Made by a program: the position numbers and the translations under genes. DNA of 64,000 nt, from positions 40,642-104,641 of the forward strand of contig NZ_JAFYYT010000028.1 of NCBI RefSeq assembly GCF_017549005.1, in the 5' to 3' direction. Numbering within the stretch: the stretch's first letter is position 1; each line of letters opens with the position of its first letter. Source of the DNA: Ruminococcus sp. (GTDB lineage Bacteria; Bacillota; Clostridia; Oscillospirales; Ruminococcaceae). This document shows positions 25,371 through 33,115 of the stretch, piece after piece. The notes below the pieces were generated by a model that saw only the letters and a list, made by a program, of their open reading frames with translations, was not told the DNA's origin and searched no databases.

Positions 25371-25868
25371 TTACCAAGTATATTGTGTAAGTTTTCCCTC
25401 ACGGGAGAGGTCGGGATAGTCCCATTGTCTCAGGACCTCATATACCGCTATGGCAACGGAATTCGAGAGGTTTAGGCTGCGGAGCTCGTTCCGCATGGGT
25501 ATCCTCAGACAGCTGTCGGGATTATCGTGTAGGAGGGCTTCGGGAAGTCCCTTGTCCTCTCTTCCGAAGATGAGGTAGGAATTATCGGGGTATTCTGCTT
25601 CACTGTGGACGTGGAGTCCCTTTGTCGTGAAGTAGAAGAAGTTTCCGCCCTCATTCTTTGCGAAAAAGTCGCCGAGGCTGTCATAATATGTAATGTCCAG
25701 CTTGTCCCAGTAGTCAAGGCCTGCGCGTTTGAGCTGCTTGTCGCTGACCTCGAATCCCAGCGGACGGACGAGGTGTAGCCTTGCTCCCGTAACGGCGCAG
25801 GTTCGGGAGATATTACCCGTATTTTGCGGTATCTGCGGTTCTACAAGGACGATATTGAGATTTTGCAT
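25371..25868 (-). CDS. trmL: tRNA (cytidine/uridine-34 2'-O)-methyltransferase
   Basis: SPOUT-class methyltransferase that modifies the wobble base of tRNA-Leu isoacceptors. The 165-residue protein has the family start NIVLVEPQIPQNTGNISRTC, the middle LIFGREDKGLP and the knotted C-terminal RIPMRNELRSLNLSNSVAIA that binds SAM. The length is usual for TrmL. It sits between the papain-like lipoprotein gene and degV, all on the minus strand with short gaps, and is probably cotranscribed with degV. Confidence 0.95.
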   Translation of the reverse strand: MQNLNIVLVEPQIPQNTGNISRTCAVTGARLHLVRPLGFEVSDKQLKRAGLDYWDKLDITYYDSLGDFFAKNEGGNFFYFTTKGLHVHSEAEYPDNSYLIFGREDKGLPEALLHDNPDSCLRIPMRNELRSLNLSNSVAIAVYEVLRQWDYPDLSREGKLTQYTW

Positions 25869-25895
25869 AATTATCCTTCTGTTTTTATAATATTG

Positions 25896-27164
25896 TTATT
25901 TGGCGTAAATCGCCTTTATACAGCAATTATTCGGCTCAAAGTCTATCTTCAAAACATCTTTTATATCGCTGTCGGTCATATCCTTCCATTTATCATCAAT
26001 ATAAACGAAAGACTTACCTTTTTCGGATACAGTTTTATATTCCAGATCGTCATAGTCGGCATCTTCTCCCTCAACAGGCGCTCCCTTGGTATAGCTGATA
26101 ATTATGGCATAGTCGGTAACATCTATGGGAGTATCAAGGTCTATGGTATGATAACCGTGATAGCCGAGCTTTGCGTCCTGAGAACAGAGAAGCTCCGAAA
26201 AGTCCTCATTATATATCTCTATCTTTATATCCTGCAGGTCGAAGTTATTATATGTACCCACAGCAGCAAGCTTTCCTGCCTTGTGAAAAATATTGGCAGT
26301 TTTTGTGCTGTCTCCTGTCCTGACATATCTGTCCTCCTCTGTGCCTGCGTCATAGCTGAGCACCTCTCCGTATTTATCGGTAACGGAGTGGCTTATGGCG
26401 TATTCGAGAGGAGCACTGTAGGATATATAATAATATCCCGCTGAGCCAAAAGAGCTGTTATAGGTTATCCATGCGCCGTCCTCTGAGGCAGGCTCCTTGA
26501 AGTATTCCTTCGGGAAATGGTCATCGTAGCCTATAATGGTCACATCGTGGTCGAAATTGTCATCTTTTGTATAATTTATGGTGCGGTAGGTACCGAACCA
26601 GCCCTTTTTGCTGTCATCACTGTCAAGAATACCGATAGCGACTCCGCCTCTTTTGCGGATATTTTCCTTTATGGCTTCTTTGTCGTTTTTATCAAGAAAG
26701 ACAGAGCTGTCAAGAACAAGGGCACCAAAACCGCCTGACAGTCTGAATGTTACTATCGGCTGTGATCCGCCAAAAAATTTTGCGTCTATGCCGTCTTTTA
26801 CGAAAAAGCCCTCGTCTTTTTCAGCTAAGTAGGTGCTGTCAAGAAGCTTCATGGGATCTATTGAGATATAGCTTCCGTTTTTCTTGAAATATGCGGTCTC
26901 CATACTTGCAGCCGCTGCATGGAGCCAGCAGGTACCGTACTCCTGAGACTTCATTTCAAACTCTGTCATTTCATCAGCGATATTATAGTACCCTTCCTTG
27001 CCGTGAACGTAATCGTAGACCTTTTTCTCCTTTGTGGTGGGTTCAGCGGTAGTTGTCGCTTCGGTAGGAACAGGCAGCTTCTCAAAGGAGGTGTTGTTGT
27101 CAGAGCAGCTGAATACAGACAGCGTCCCCGCAATTAAAAATGATAAAATAAGCAGTTTTTTCAT
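25896..27164 (-). CDS. secreted lipoprotein with papain-like (C1) cysteine peptidase domain
   Basis: A lipid-anchored surface peptidase. Of 422 residues, 1-20 are a lipoprotein signal with lipobox ending SVFSC20, followed by a Thr/Glu-rich linker. The C1 triad can be placed: Cys 79 in EYGTCWLHAAA, His 206 in FDHDVTIIGYDDHF and Asn 236 in GAWITYNSSFGSAGYYYISY. The C-terminal about 150 residues look like the beta-rich lectin-like domain often joined to this peptidase class in gut Firmicutes. The oxyanion Gln position before the Cys is not the usual QGxCGSCW, so activity should be tested. It is upstream of trmL with a 27-bp gap. Confidence 0.8.
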   Translation of the reverse strand: MKKLLILSFLIAGTLSVFSCSDNNTSFEKLPVPTEATTTAEPTTKEKKVYDYVHGKEGYYNIADEMTEFEMKSQEYGTCWLHAAAASMETAYFKKNGSYISIDPMKLLDSTYLAEKDEGFFVKDGIDAKFFGGSQPIVTFRLSGGFGALVLDSSVFLDKNDKEAIKENIRKRGGVAIGILDSDDSKKGWFGTYRTINYTKDDNFDHDVTIIGYDDHFPKEYFKEPASEDGAWITYNSSFGSAGYYYISYSAPLEYAISHSVTDKYGEVLSYDAGTEEDRYVRTGDSTKTANIFHKAGKLAAVGTYNNFDLQDIKIEIYNEDFSELLCSQDAKLGYHGYHTIDLDTPIDVTDYAIIISYTKGAPVEGEDADYDDLEYKTVSEKGKSFVYIDDKWKDMTDSDIKDVLKIDFEPNNCCIKAIYAK

Positions 27165-27260
27165 TACTTATTCCTTTCGTTGTATCAGAATAGTTATGCG
27201 TATTTTTCAGATAATAATACCGTCCGCACTGCGGATAATAATATGTACGGAGTTTTGGAT

Positions 27261-27434
27261 ATGAATATGAAATCGCTTGCAAAGGGTGCGGCTGCGGGAG
27301 CCATAGTCGGTATTGCCTGCTATGCTTTTTCCAATGCCCGTCCCATGAAGAAAATGAGTATAAAGCGTGACGCAGGGAAAACTCTCAAAGCTGCAGGAAA
27401 TCTGCTTGACGATATAAAATCGGTGCTTATGTAG
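27261..27434 (+). CDS. short hypothetical protein with one hydrophobic segment
   Basis: Not recognised. ATG 27261 is favoured because GGAG at 27249-27252 is eight bases upstream; a longer frame from TTG 27180 lacks a site. The 57-residue product begins MNMKSLAKGAAAGAIVGIACY, a Gly/Ala-rich hydrophobic helix, and ends with a basic amphipathic tail (KRDAGKTLKAAGNLLDDIK). This is reminiscent of YtxH-like small proteins of spore formers. Its last 8 bp overlap the 3' end of ruvX on the other strand. Confidence 0.55.
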   Translation: MNMKSLAKGAAAGAIVGIACYAFSNARPMKKMSIKRDAGKTLKAAGNLLDDIKSVLM

Positions 27435-27855
27435 GTTCGCCTGAGTTGCGTCTGAAACCAAGATAGCTTTCGAGAATGAGGACGGCTGCAACGGCGTCAA
27501 CGACTGCCTTGCGCTTTTTGCCGCGTGTGTTGGTGACGTTCAGCGCGTTATGTGCTGAAACGGTGGTGCAGCGCTCGTCCCAGAGCTTGACAGGACAGTC
27601 TGTGAGCTTTTCAAGCTCCTCGGCGAAGAGCCTGCATTTTTCGGCTCTTTCGCCGACTGTTCCGTTCATATTCATGGGATATCCGACTACTATCTGCTCC
27701 GCGCGCTGCTCTTTTGCGAGAGCGGCGGTTTTTTCTATACATTTGGTGAAGTCCTTTTCGGCTATGACGGTAACGGGAGAAGCTATCATCTCGCTTTTAC
27801 CGCATATTGCGATACCCGTTCTCGCGTCGCCGAAGTCAACTGACATTATGATCAT
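27427..27855 (-). CDS. ruvX: YqgF/RuvX-family putative Holliday junction resolvase / pre-16S rRNA nuclease
   Basis: RNase H-like nuclease; in E. coli YqgF matures the 5' end of 16S rRNA, and a junction-resolvase role has also been proposed. The 142 residues include the catalytic Asp in MSVDFGDARTGIA, then IVVGYPMNMNGTVGERA, the Glu in LWDERCTT and a final Asp in AVVDAVAAVLIL. The length is normal. It lies 108 bp downstream of pyrD on the same strand. The gap contains a decayed copy of the AGTTGTTAGTTTTTAG-type repeat. Confidence 0.9.
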   Translation of the reverse strand: MIIMSVDFGDARTGIAICGKSEMIASPVTVIAEKDFTKCIEKTAALAKEQRAEQIVVGYPMNMNGTVGERAEKCRLFAEELEKLTDCPVKLWDERCTTVSAHNALNVTNTRGKKRKAVVDAVAAVLILESYLGFRRNSGEPT

Positions 27856-27963
27856 TTTATCGTTCCCCTAATACCATATTCTGCGGAGCATAAATATGAG
27901 CTAAGTTGTTAGTTTTTAGTGCATAGTGATTGGTTGATAATGTAGTGATATGCTAATCACTAT

Positions 27964-28875
27964 TTACCACGGCTTGACCGTGCCGATTATATCCTTGACT
28001 GAAGCAATGCCCTTGCCGTCAAGCCATTCGTTCATTTCCTCAATTATCCTTACAGGAGCATATGGGTCTGTGAATATAGCCGCGCCCACCTGTACTGCGG
28101 AGGCTCCTGCCATCATGAGTTCGATAGCGTCGCGTCCCGAGGACACTCCGCCCATGCCGATAACAGGGATATTTACCGCATTCGCAACCTGCCATACCAT
28201 GCGTACAGCGATAGGGAATACTGCAGGACCGCTCATTCCGCCCACGTTGTTGCGGAGTATCGGTCTGCCAGTATTTATATCTATCCTCATGCCGAGGAGT
28301 GTATTTATAAGTGAAACTGCGTCAGCTCCTGCGGCTTCCACGGACTTTGCTATGTCCGCAATGCTTGTGACATTGGGCGAAAGCTTGACAACAAGAGGTT
28401 TCTTTGTGACTGCGCGTACTCTCTTTGTGACCTCGGCAGCCATTTCGCAGCTCGTACCGAAAGCCGCTCCGCCCTGTTTTACGTTGGGGCAGGAGATGTT
28501 GAGCTCTATCATATGTACGTCTGTATCTTCCAGCTTTGCGGCGACTTCCGCACATTCGTCGGGAGTCGAGCCTGCAATGTTTGCAAGCACCACAAGGTCC
28601 TTTGTAAGCAGATATGGGAGCTCAGTACCGATGAAATGGTCGATGCCTGGATTCTGGAGTCCTACGGAATTGAGCATACCCGAGGGAGTTTCTGCAATTC
28701 TCGGGGCGAGATTGCCCGTGCGGAGATGTAAGGTCGTGCCCTTTGTGGCGATACCGCCCAGTCTGTCGAGGGGGAAGAGCTCCTCATATTCTCTTCCGTA
28801 GCCGAAAACTCCCGAAGCAGGTATTATAGGGTTCTTGAAGTCTACGCCGCAGACTTTTACAGAAAGATCAGCCAT
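27964..28875 (-). CDS. pyrD: dihydroorotate dehydrogenase B, catalytic subunit
   Basis: Oxidises dihydroorotate to orotate in pyrimidine synthesis; class 1B enzymes pass electrons through PyrK to NAD. The 303 residues show the FMN-binding TIM barrel: NPIIPASGVFGYGREY, NSVGLQNPG, ELNISCPNVKQGG (class 1B active-site Cys) and the phosphate-binding GMGGVSSGRDAIE. The ATG overlaps the last base of pyrK, so the two subunits are translationally coupled and made in equal amounts. No other pyr gene is in the window. Confidence 0.97.
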   Translation of the reverse strand: MADLSVKVCGVDFKNPIIPASGVFGYGREYEELFPLDRLGGIATKGTTLHLRTGNLAPRIAETPSGMLNSVGLQNPGIDHFIGTELPYLLTKDLVVLANIAGSTPDECAEVAAKLEDTDVHMIELNISCPNVKQGGAAFGTSCEMAAEVTKRVRAVTKKPLVVKLSPNVTSIADIAKSVEAAGADAVSLINTLLGMRIDINTGRPILRNNVGGMSGPAVFPIAVRMVWQVANAVNIPVIGMGGVSSGRDAIELMMAGASAVQVGAAIFTDPYAPVRIIEEMNEWLDGKGIASVKDIIGTVKPW

Positions 28876-29645
28876 TACCAGAGCACCTCCTCAGCATTGA
28901 AAACAGGACCGTCCTTGCAGACGTGTGCGAAGTATTCCTCGTCATTGCGGACTGTGCGGCAGGCACAGCCGAGACAGGCTCCGATACCGCAGGCCATGCG
29001 CTCTTCCAGGGATATCTCGCAGAAAATATCCTTTTCCTTACATATTTTTGCAACATTTTTCAGCATTGGCATAGGTCCGCAGGCATAAACAGCGTCGATA
29101 CCGCCTTTTTCAGCCAGCTCCGCGAGAGGTTGGGTCACAAATCCGTGAATGCCTGCCGAGCCGTCGTCGGTGCAGAGTATGGTCTCAGCGCCCGTGCTGC
29201 GGAAATCGTCCTGCAGTATTACTGCGGAAGCGTTCCTGAAGCCGCTTACAGCGACTGCCTTGCTGCCGTAGAGCTTCGCAAGGGGGAGCATCGGAGGAGT
29301 TCCTATGCCGCCGCCGATAAGGACTACTTTATTATATGAAGTATCAACAGTAAATCCGTGACCGAGGGGAGCAAGCATATCTATGAGCTCGCCCTTGTTG
29401 AGCCTGGCGATTTCAGAAGTTCCCTCGCCGCGTATCTCGAAAACTATGCGGAGAGTTCCTTTTTCCTTGTCGATACCGCAGATAGAGATAGGTCTGCGGA
29501 GGGTGAAGCCCTTTGCTCTTATATGTACGAACTGTCCCGGGCAGGCTGCTGCCGCCACTTCGGGACAGGCGATCGTGAAGCTGTATATTTCACGGGCGAT
29601 TGCAGTTTTTTCTGTGATCATGAATTGACCCTGAGTATATTTCAT
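28875..29645 (-). CDS. pyrK: dihydroorotate dehydrogenase B, electron transfer subunit
   Basis: FAD/[2Fe-2S] partner of PyrD. ATG 29645 has AAAGGAG six bases upstream, better than the ATG at 29660. The 256-residue protein has the flavin-binding RRPISICGIDKEKG, the NAD-binding GGGIGTPPMLPLA and YACGPMPML, and the cluster cysteines in ERMACGIGACLGCACRT plus a final Cys in HVCKDGPVF. Domain order is that of ferredoxin-NADP reductases with the cluster at the C terminus. It lies 18 bp after a hypothetical gene and shares its promoter at 30278-30306. Confidence 0.96.
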   Translation of the reverse strand: MKYTQGQFMITEKTAIAREIYSFTIACPEVAAAACPGQFVHIRAKGFTLRRPISICGIDKEKGTLRIVFEIRGEGTSEIARLNKGELIDMLAPLGHGFTVDTSYNKVVLIGGGIGTPPMLPLAKLYGSKAVAVSGFRNASAVILQDDFRSTGAETILCTDDGSAGIHGFVTQPLAELAEKGGIDAVYACGPMPMLKNVAKICKEKDIFCEISLEERMACGIGACLGCACRTVRNDEEYFAHVCKDGPVFNAEEVLW

Positions 29646-29663
29646 ATTAACTCCTTTCATAAA

Positions 29664-30245
29664 TCAGAATTTAACAGTCACATAATTCTTTAATTCGTTG
29701 TTCTTGACTATCCTTTTCGCTTCCGGAAGAGTCAATTTCACATCTATGACGTATGGTATATTTCTGGTTTGCTCAACAAATTCACCTAAAGAAATTTCCA
29801 AAGAGAATGCTTTTCTGATTTTCATCAGTACACGTTTGTCGGTTATTTCTTTTTCAATGACAATCTGCGGTTTCTTATAGGCGTTATCATCAGCCTCAAC
29901 ATAAATAAAGCAATCATTTTCCAAATAATAATTGATTGCATCGATCAGTTGTTTAACAGTCGGATTGCTTTTTTCCATAAGGTATTCTGTGATTACATCA
30001 ACAATTATTTCATCTGTGACATAGGAATCCATATCATTTTGAACTGCAAAAGAAGGATAAACTTCTTCGTCGTCATCTGTGACTATAATACTGTCAGATA
30101 TACAGCATTCAGTTGTTTTCTTTATTTTCTTAACGTCTTTATAATACACAGTCCATCCGTCATCAACGATTTCTCCATCCTCGTTATAGACACTAAGTAA
30201 TTCTTTTATCAAATCTTCAAAAGTCAGTATTCTATCTTTAAGCAT
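29664..30245 (-). CDS. hypothetical acidic protein upstream of pyrK
   Basis: Not recognised. The 193-residue product is acidic and soluble, without signal peptide or membrane segment. It begins MLKDRILTFEDLIKELLSVY, a helical region, then has a variable acidic middle (TDDDEEVYPS) and a C-terminal part ending YVIDVKLTLPEAKRIVKNN. The gene is richer in A and T than its pyr neighbours, which may mark a recent insertion. The AGAGGAG ribosome site and a good promoter support that it is real. The 18-bp gap to pyrK suggests cotranscription. Confidence 0.7.
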   Translation of the reverse strand: MLKDRILTFEDLIKELLSVYNEDGEIVDDGWTVYYKDVKKIKKTTECCISDSIIVTDDDEEVYPSFAVQNDMDSYVTDEIIVDVITEYLMEKSNPTVKQLIDAINYYLENDCFIYVEADDNAYKKPQIVIEKEITDKRVLMKIRKAFSLEISLGEFVEQTRNIPYVIDVKLTLPEAKRIVKNNELKNYVTVKF

Positions 30246-30277
30246 AATAGTTACTCCTCTAAAGTATGATTTACACT

Positions 30278-30306
30278 ATTATAACATATACGGTTAAAAA
30301 AAGCAA
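30278..30306 (-). promoter_or_regulatory. promoter of the hypothetical-pyrK-pyrD run
   Basis: On the minus strand TTGCTT (30301-30306), 17-bp spacer, TATAAT (30278-30283) preceded by TGT (extended -10). Confidence 0.75.
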
Positions 30307-30452
30307 CAGGCAAGGATTGCTCCCTTATAATATAGTATATATAATTGGTCAGACCAATATGAAAAAGCGAGAAAAAAGCTGAAAAGTTGTGAAATAGTGT
30401 GATAAATGCAAAAAAATCTTTAAAAAAACTCGAAATTGACCTTAAACAAGAT

Positions 30453-30481
30453 TTGCGGTTCATATGAACTTATGTTATAAT
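30453..30481 (+). promoter_or_regulatory. promoter of the DUF1836-SPFH cluster
   Basis: TTGCGG (30453-30458), 17-bp spacer, TATAAT (30476-30481) preceded by TGT. Confidence 0.65.
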
Positions 30482-30511
30482 CATATCATCATCAGAGAGG
30501 AGTTAAAGACG

Positions 30512-31078
30512 ATGAGTAGATTGATACCGGGCACAACAATGAAGTTTACAGATCAGGCAAGAGAATCAGCATTTTCCCTTATTTCTCCGGTGCTTGAGGC
30601 TACGGGCGGACTTACGCTCTCACAGCTCTCAAAGCTGACAGGCCTTGAGGGAACGACCATACAGAACTGGATCAAACGAGGGTGGGTATCTGCTACCAAG
30701 GGCAAGAAGTATTCCGAAAAGCAGATACTTCGCATACTCCTGATAAATATGCTCCGCAAGGCTATGAAGCTTGAGGATATCGCAAATCTTATGCGCTACA
30801 TCAACGGTGACGTTGAAGATACCTCTGACGATATCATAGATGATATACTCCTTTATGATATCCTTTGCAGGATAATCTTCACAGCCGAGGACGAGGGTGC
30901 TTTCGATACAGAGCATATCAAGGCTCTTGTAGCTCAGGAGGTCGCAGATAACACAAAGGCTATCGCCGATGACGAAAAGCTCAAAAAAGCAATGTTCGTC
31001 ATGGTAATGGGTTATCGCAGCGGCTGTCTCAGGACTGAAATGGAAAAGGGACTTGAGGTAATTCTCGACGAAATGTAA
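30512..31078 (+). CDS. DUF1836-family putative regulator
   Basis: DUF1836 proteins carry a MerR-like helix-turn-helix and are predicted regulators; no target is established. ATG 30512 (MSRLIPGTTMKF) has GAGGAG upstream and gives 188 residues. The HTH is LTLSQLSKLTGLEGTTIQNWIKRGWV at about 37-62. The family core follows: KYSEKQILRILLINMLRKAMKLEDIANLMRYINGDV and the acidic DDIIDDILLYD. It starts a five-gene plus-strand cluster with three small paralogs and an SPFH protein, and could control it. Confidence 0.85.
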   Translation: MSRLIPGTTMKFTDQARESAFSLISPVLEATGGLTLSQLSKLTGLEGTTIQNWIKRGWVSATKGKKYSEKQILRILLINMLRKAMKLEDIANLMRYINGDVEDTSDDIIDDILLYDILCRIIFTAEDEGAFDTEHIKALVAQEVADNTKAIADDEKLKKAMFVMVMGYRSGCLRTEMEKGLEVILDEM

Positions 31079-31127
31079 GTTTAGGGGTAAACATTACAGT
31101 ATATATGGTATACGGGAGGTATTGAAT

Positions 31128-31325
31128 ATGAATGTTGTAACTGCATTATTAATGAACAAAAAGAAGATAATCAAGCTTTTTGAAGTATCAAAGGCGTTTT
31201 CGGCAGACAGTGCAAAGACTCTTGACGAAATGGGTATCTTTAATCCCGAAGCAACATTTGAACTTCTGTACGACAACGTGATATCAGCAACAGAGGACGG
31301 AAAATATTATCTCAACAAGGCTTAA
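31128..31325 (+). CDS. small paralog 1 of 3, function unknown
   Basis: Not recognised. ATG 31128 has GGGAGGT at 31114-31120, and the TTG at 31122 is too close to it. The 65-residue basic protein begins MNVVTALLMNKKKIIKLFE. It shares the pattern of its two downstream copies: a Lys-rich helix, A-S-x(3)-AK-x-LDE-(M/I)-G, then VIS-x-T-x-DGKYYLN at the end. The pattern reads as a mini winged helix (helix, helix, beta hairpin), but no DNA-binding evidence exists. The spacing to the next copy is 33 bp. Confidence 0.75.
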   Translation: MNVVTALLMNKKKIIKLFEVSKAFSADSAKTLDEMGIFNPEATFELLYDNVISATEDGKYYLNKA

Positions 31326-31358
31326 AGCTTATAACGTACAATTAAGAGGTGAACCATT

Positions 31359-31577
31359 ATGGCATTTGTATTTGCTCCGCCAGTTGGACTTATAAAGAAA
31401 AAAAGAGTGATCAGGGCGCTTATGAAAGCAAACGCTTATTCAGAAAGCAGCGCCAAAAGGCTTGATGAAATAGGACTGTTCAATCCGTACTCATTCCCGT
31501 TGGTGACCGCCCGGATGATACGGCGTCACGTAATATCAGTCACTGATGACGGAAGATATTACATTAACAGGACATGA
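31359..31577 (+). CDS. small paralog 2 of 3, function unknown
   Basis: A 72-residue basic protein beginning MAFVFAPPVGLIKKKRVIRAL. It aligns with the copies before and after it: KANAYSESSAKRLDEIGLFNP, then RMIRRHVISVTDDGRYYINR. Compared with copy 1 it has about seven more residues at the N terminus, hydrophobic and Pro-containing. GAGGTG precedes the ATG. Closer to copy 3 than to copy 1, especially in the YxFP-x(3)-T-x-RMI(R/K)R segment, so copies 2 and 3 probably come from the later duplication. Confidence 0.78.
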   Translation: MAFVFAPPVGLIKKKRVIRALMKANAYSESSAKRLDEIGLFNPYSFPLVTARMIRRHVISVTDDGRYYINRT

Positions 31578-31606
31578 TGTATAAGATATAGTAGAGGAGG
31601 GTCAAT

Positions 31607-31816
31607 ATGGCATTTCTTCCATCTGTTTTCTATATGAGAAAAATAAAAATAATCAGCTTGCTCATGAGCGCAAACGCTTTTTCAGCTGATACTGCAAAAA
31701 GACTTGATGAGATCGGCCTCACAGAGCCTTACGCATTCCCGTCACTGACAGTCCGCATGATAAAAAGGAATGTCATTTCGGTGACGGGTGAGGGAAAGAT
31801 CTATCTTTGCCAGTAA
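31607..31816 (+). CDS. small paralog 3 of 3, function unknown
   Basis: A 69-residue basic protein beginning MAFLPSVFYMRKIKIISLL. It has the shared SANAFSADTAKRLDEIGL and RMIKRNVISVTGEGKIYL segments; the final YYxN is changed to IYLCQ. GGAGG precedes the ATG and the gene ends 13 bp before the SPFH start, so the two are very likely translated from one mRNA. Three separate ribosome sites for three paralogs suggest each copy is kept on purpose. Confidence 0.78.
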   Translation: MAFLPSVFYMRKIKIISLLMSANAFSADTAKRLDEIGLTEPYAFPSLTVRMIKRNVISVTGEGKIYLCQ

Positions 31817-31829
31817 AAGGAGAATAATT

Positions 31830-32723
31830 ATGGCAGTAAATGTAAGAGAAGTAAATGGAAATACAGCACCGAGGAAGTCAGGCTTCAAGGGTGTGAAGTG
31901 GATCATCGCAGGACTTGCAGCGATTTTTGTGGCTGCCAATTCCTTTACGATAGTTCCTGCAGGACATACGGGAGTAACGCTCACGCTGGGCGAGGTTGCA
32001 AGCAATCCGCTTCCTGAGGGCTTTCATTTGAAGGCTCCCTTCATTCAGACAGTAGAGAAGATGTCAAACAAGATACAGGTATATCAGACAGACGCTTCGG
32101 CGGTATCAAGAGACCTTCAGACCGTAAAGAGCACTATTGCCGTAAACTACAGACTTGTTTCGGATATGACCCCGAAGATGTACAAGGATACAGGTATGGA
32201 GTATGAGACCATTCTCATGATGCCTGTGGTACAGGAGTGTATGAAGTCCGCAACAGCCAAGTACAACGCAGAACAGCTCATCACAGAGCGTGAATCTGTC
32301 AGCAACGAGGTAAAGTCGGCTCTCGATGAAAAGCTTAATGGATATGGTATCTATATAGAAAAGTTCAACATCGTGAACTTTGATTTCTCAAAGGAGTTCA
32401 ACGAGGCTATCGAAGCTAAGCAGGTAGCTGAGCAGAATCTTCTCAAGACCAAGACAGAGCAGGAACAGGCAAAGGTAGTTGCAAAGACCGAGGCTGAGAA
32501 GAAGGTCATCGCCGCCAATGCGGAGGCTGAGGCCATACTCGCTCAGGCACAGGCTCAGGCTGACGCCAACAGGCTCCTTGAGGAGTCGCTCTCCAATAAG
32601 GTTATCGCCTATGAGCAGATACAGAAGTGGAACGGTGTAATGCCTAAAGTTACAGGCAACAGCAACGGCGGACTTCTCATAGACGTTAATATAGATGACG
32701 CAGCACCAAATGCTGCAGACTGA
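31830..32723 (+). CDS. SPFH/prohibitin-like membrane protein
   Basis: SPFH (band 7) proteins form ring-like scaffolds on membranes. ATG 31830 has AAAAGGAGA upstream; the longer frame is not used. The 297-residue protein has one N-terminal membrane helix (WIIAGLAAIFVAANSF, about 26-42), the prohibitin-like IVPAGHTGVTLTLGEV, the SPFH core with TVKSTIAVNYRLV, and a long Ala/Glu helix ending in EAILAQAQAQADANRLLEESL. A C-terminal KWNGVMPKVTGNSNGGLLIDV resembles prohibitin-family ends. It is the last gene of the DUF1836 cluster. Relatives act with membrane proteases or flotillin-type domains, but no protease is nearby. Confidence 0.9.
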   Translation: MAVNVREVNGNTAPRKSGFKGVKWIIAGLAAIFVAANSFTIVPAGHTGVTLTLGEVASNPLPEGFHLKAPFIQTVEKMSNKIQVYQTDASAVSRDLQTVKSTIAVNYRLVSDMTPKMYKDTGMEYETILMMPVVQECMKSATAKYNAEQLITERESVSNEVKSALDEKLNGYGIYIEKFNIVNFDFSKEFNEAIEAKQVAEQNLLKTKTEQEQAKVVAKTEAEKKVIAANAEAEAILAQAQAQADANRLLEESLSNKVIAYEQIQKWNGVMPKVTGNSNGGLLIDVNIDDAAPNAAD

Positions 32724-32731
32724 ACTGAAAA

Positions 32732-33115
32732 TTGACTTTCGGGGGTCAACACGCTCTCGGAGCGGAATAAAGTTCTCATTCTCCGTTGGGGAACGGGAAA
32801 TGAGGACACTCATCTGACCAGGAAAAATAGGGATCCGAAGCTGCTTGAAAGAAAGCTTCGCAAAATAAAAAGTGCAGATGTCTTGGGGAAGACGGTCTGC
32901 ACAGGGGTAAACGATTCATATAAAGCATATAAATTCACATTACGCCATGATATAGGGGTGATCGGGGGTAAACGATCACTCAGGCAGAATGCGGTGGTTT
33001 TCTTGAAAAAAGCAGAGACAATGGGATTTCGGGTCTCTGAAGGGATGTATTGGGCGTTCCTTTACAACACTATAGGGGGATCTCAGGGAGAGCTTATGTA
33101 GGGGTACATAAGCTC
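32732..33115 (+). ncRNA. candidate structured RNA or 3' UTR: hairpins, several with GGGG in the loop
   Basis: The gap 32724-33082 and the following 33 bp hold at least eight hairpins: 32732-32749, 32752-32764, 32775-32804 (loop GGGG), 32836-32860, 32872-32902 (loop GGGG), 32958-32979 (7-bp stem, loop GGGGTAAA), 33014-33038 and 33090-33115 (perfect 11-bp stem, loop GGGG). GGGGTAAACGAT occurs twice, at 32904-32915 and 32965-32976. No known RNA family was recognised and no separate promoter is clear; it may be a 3' UTR of the SPFH transcript. Confidence 0.4.

Noticed and set aside
32883-33101. 72-codon frame in the hairpin-rich region
   Set aside because: Starts at TTG without a ribosome site, spans the hairpins and matches no protein type; RNA structure explains the region better.
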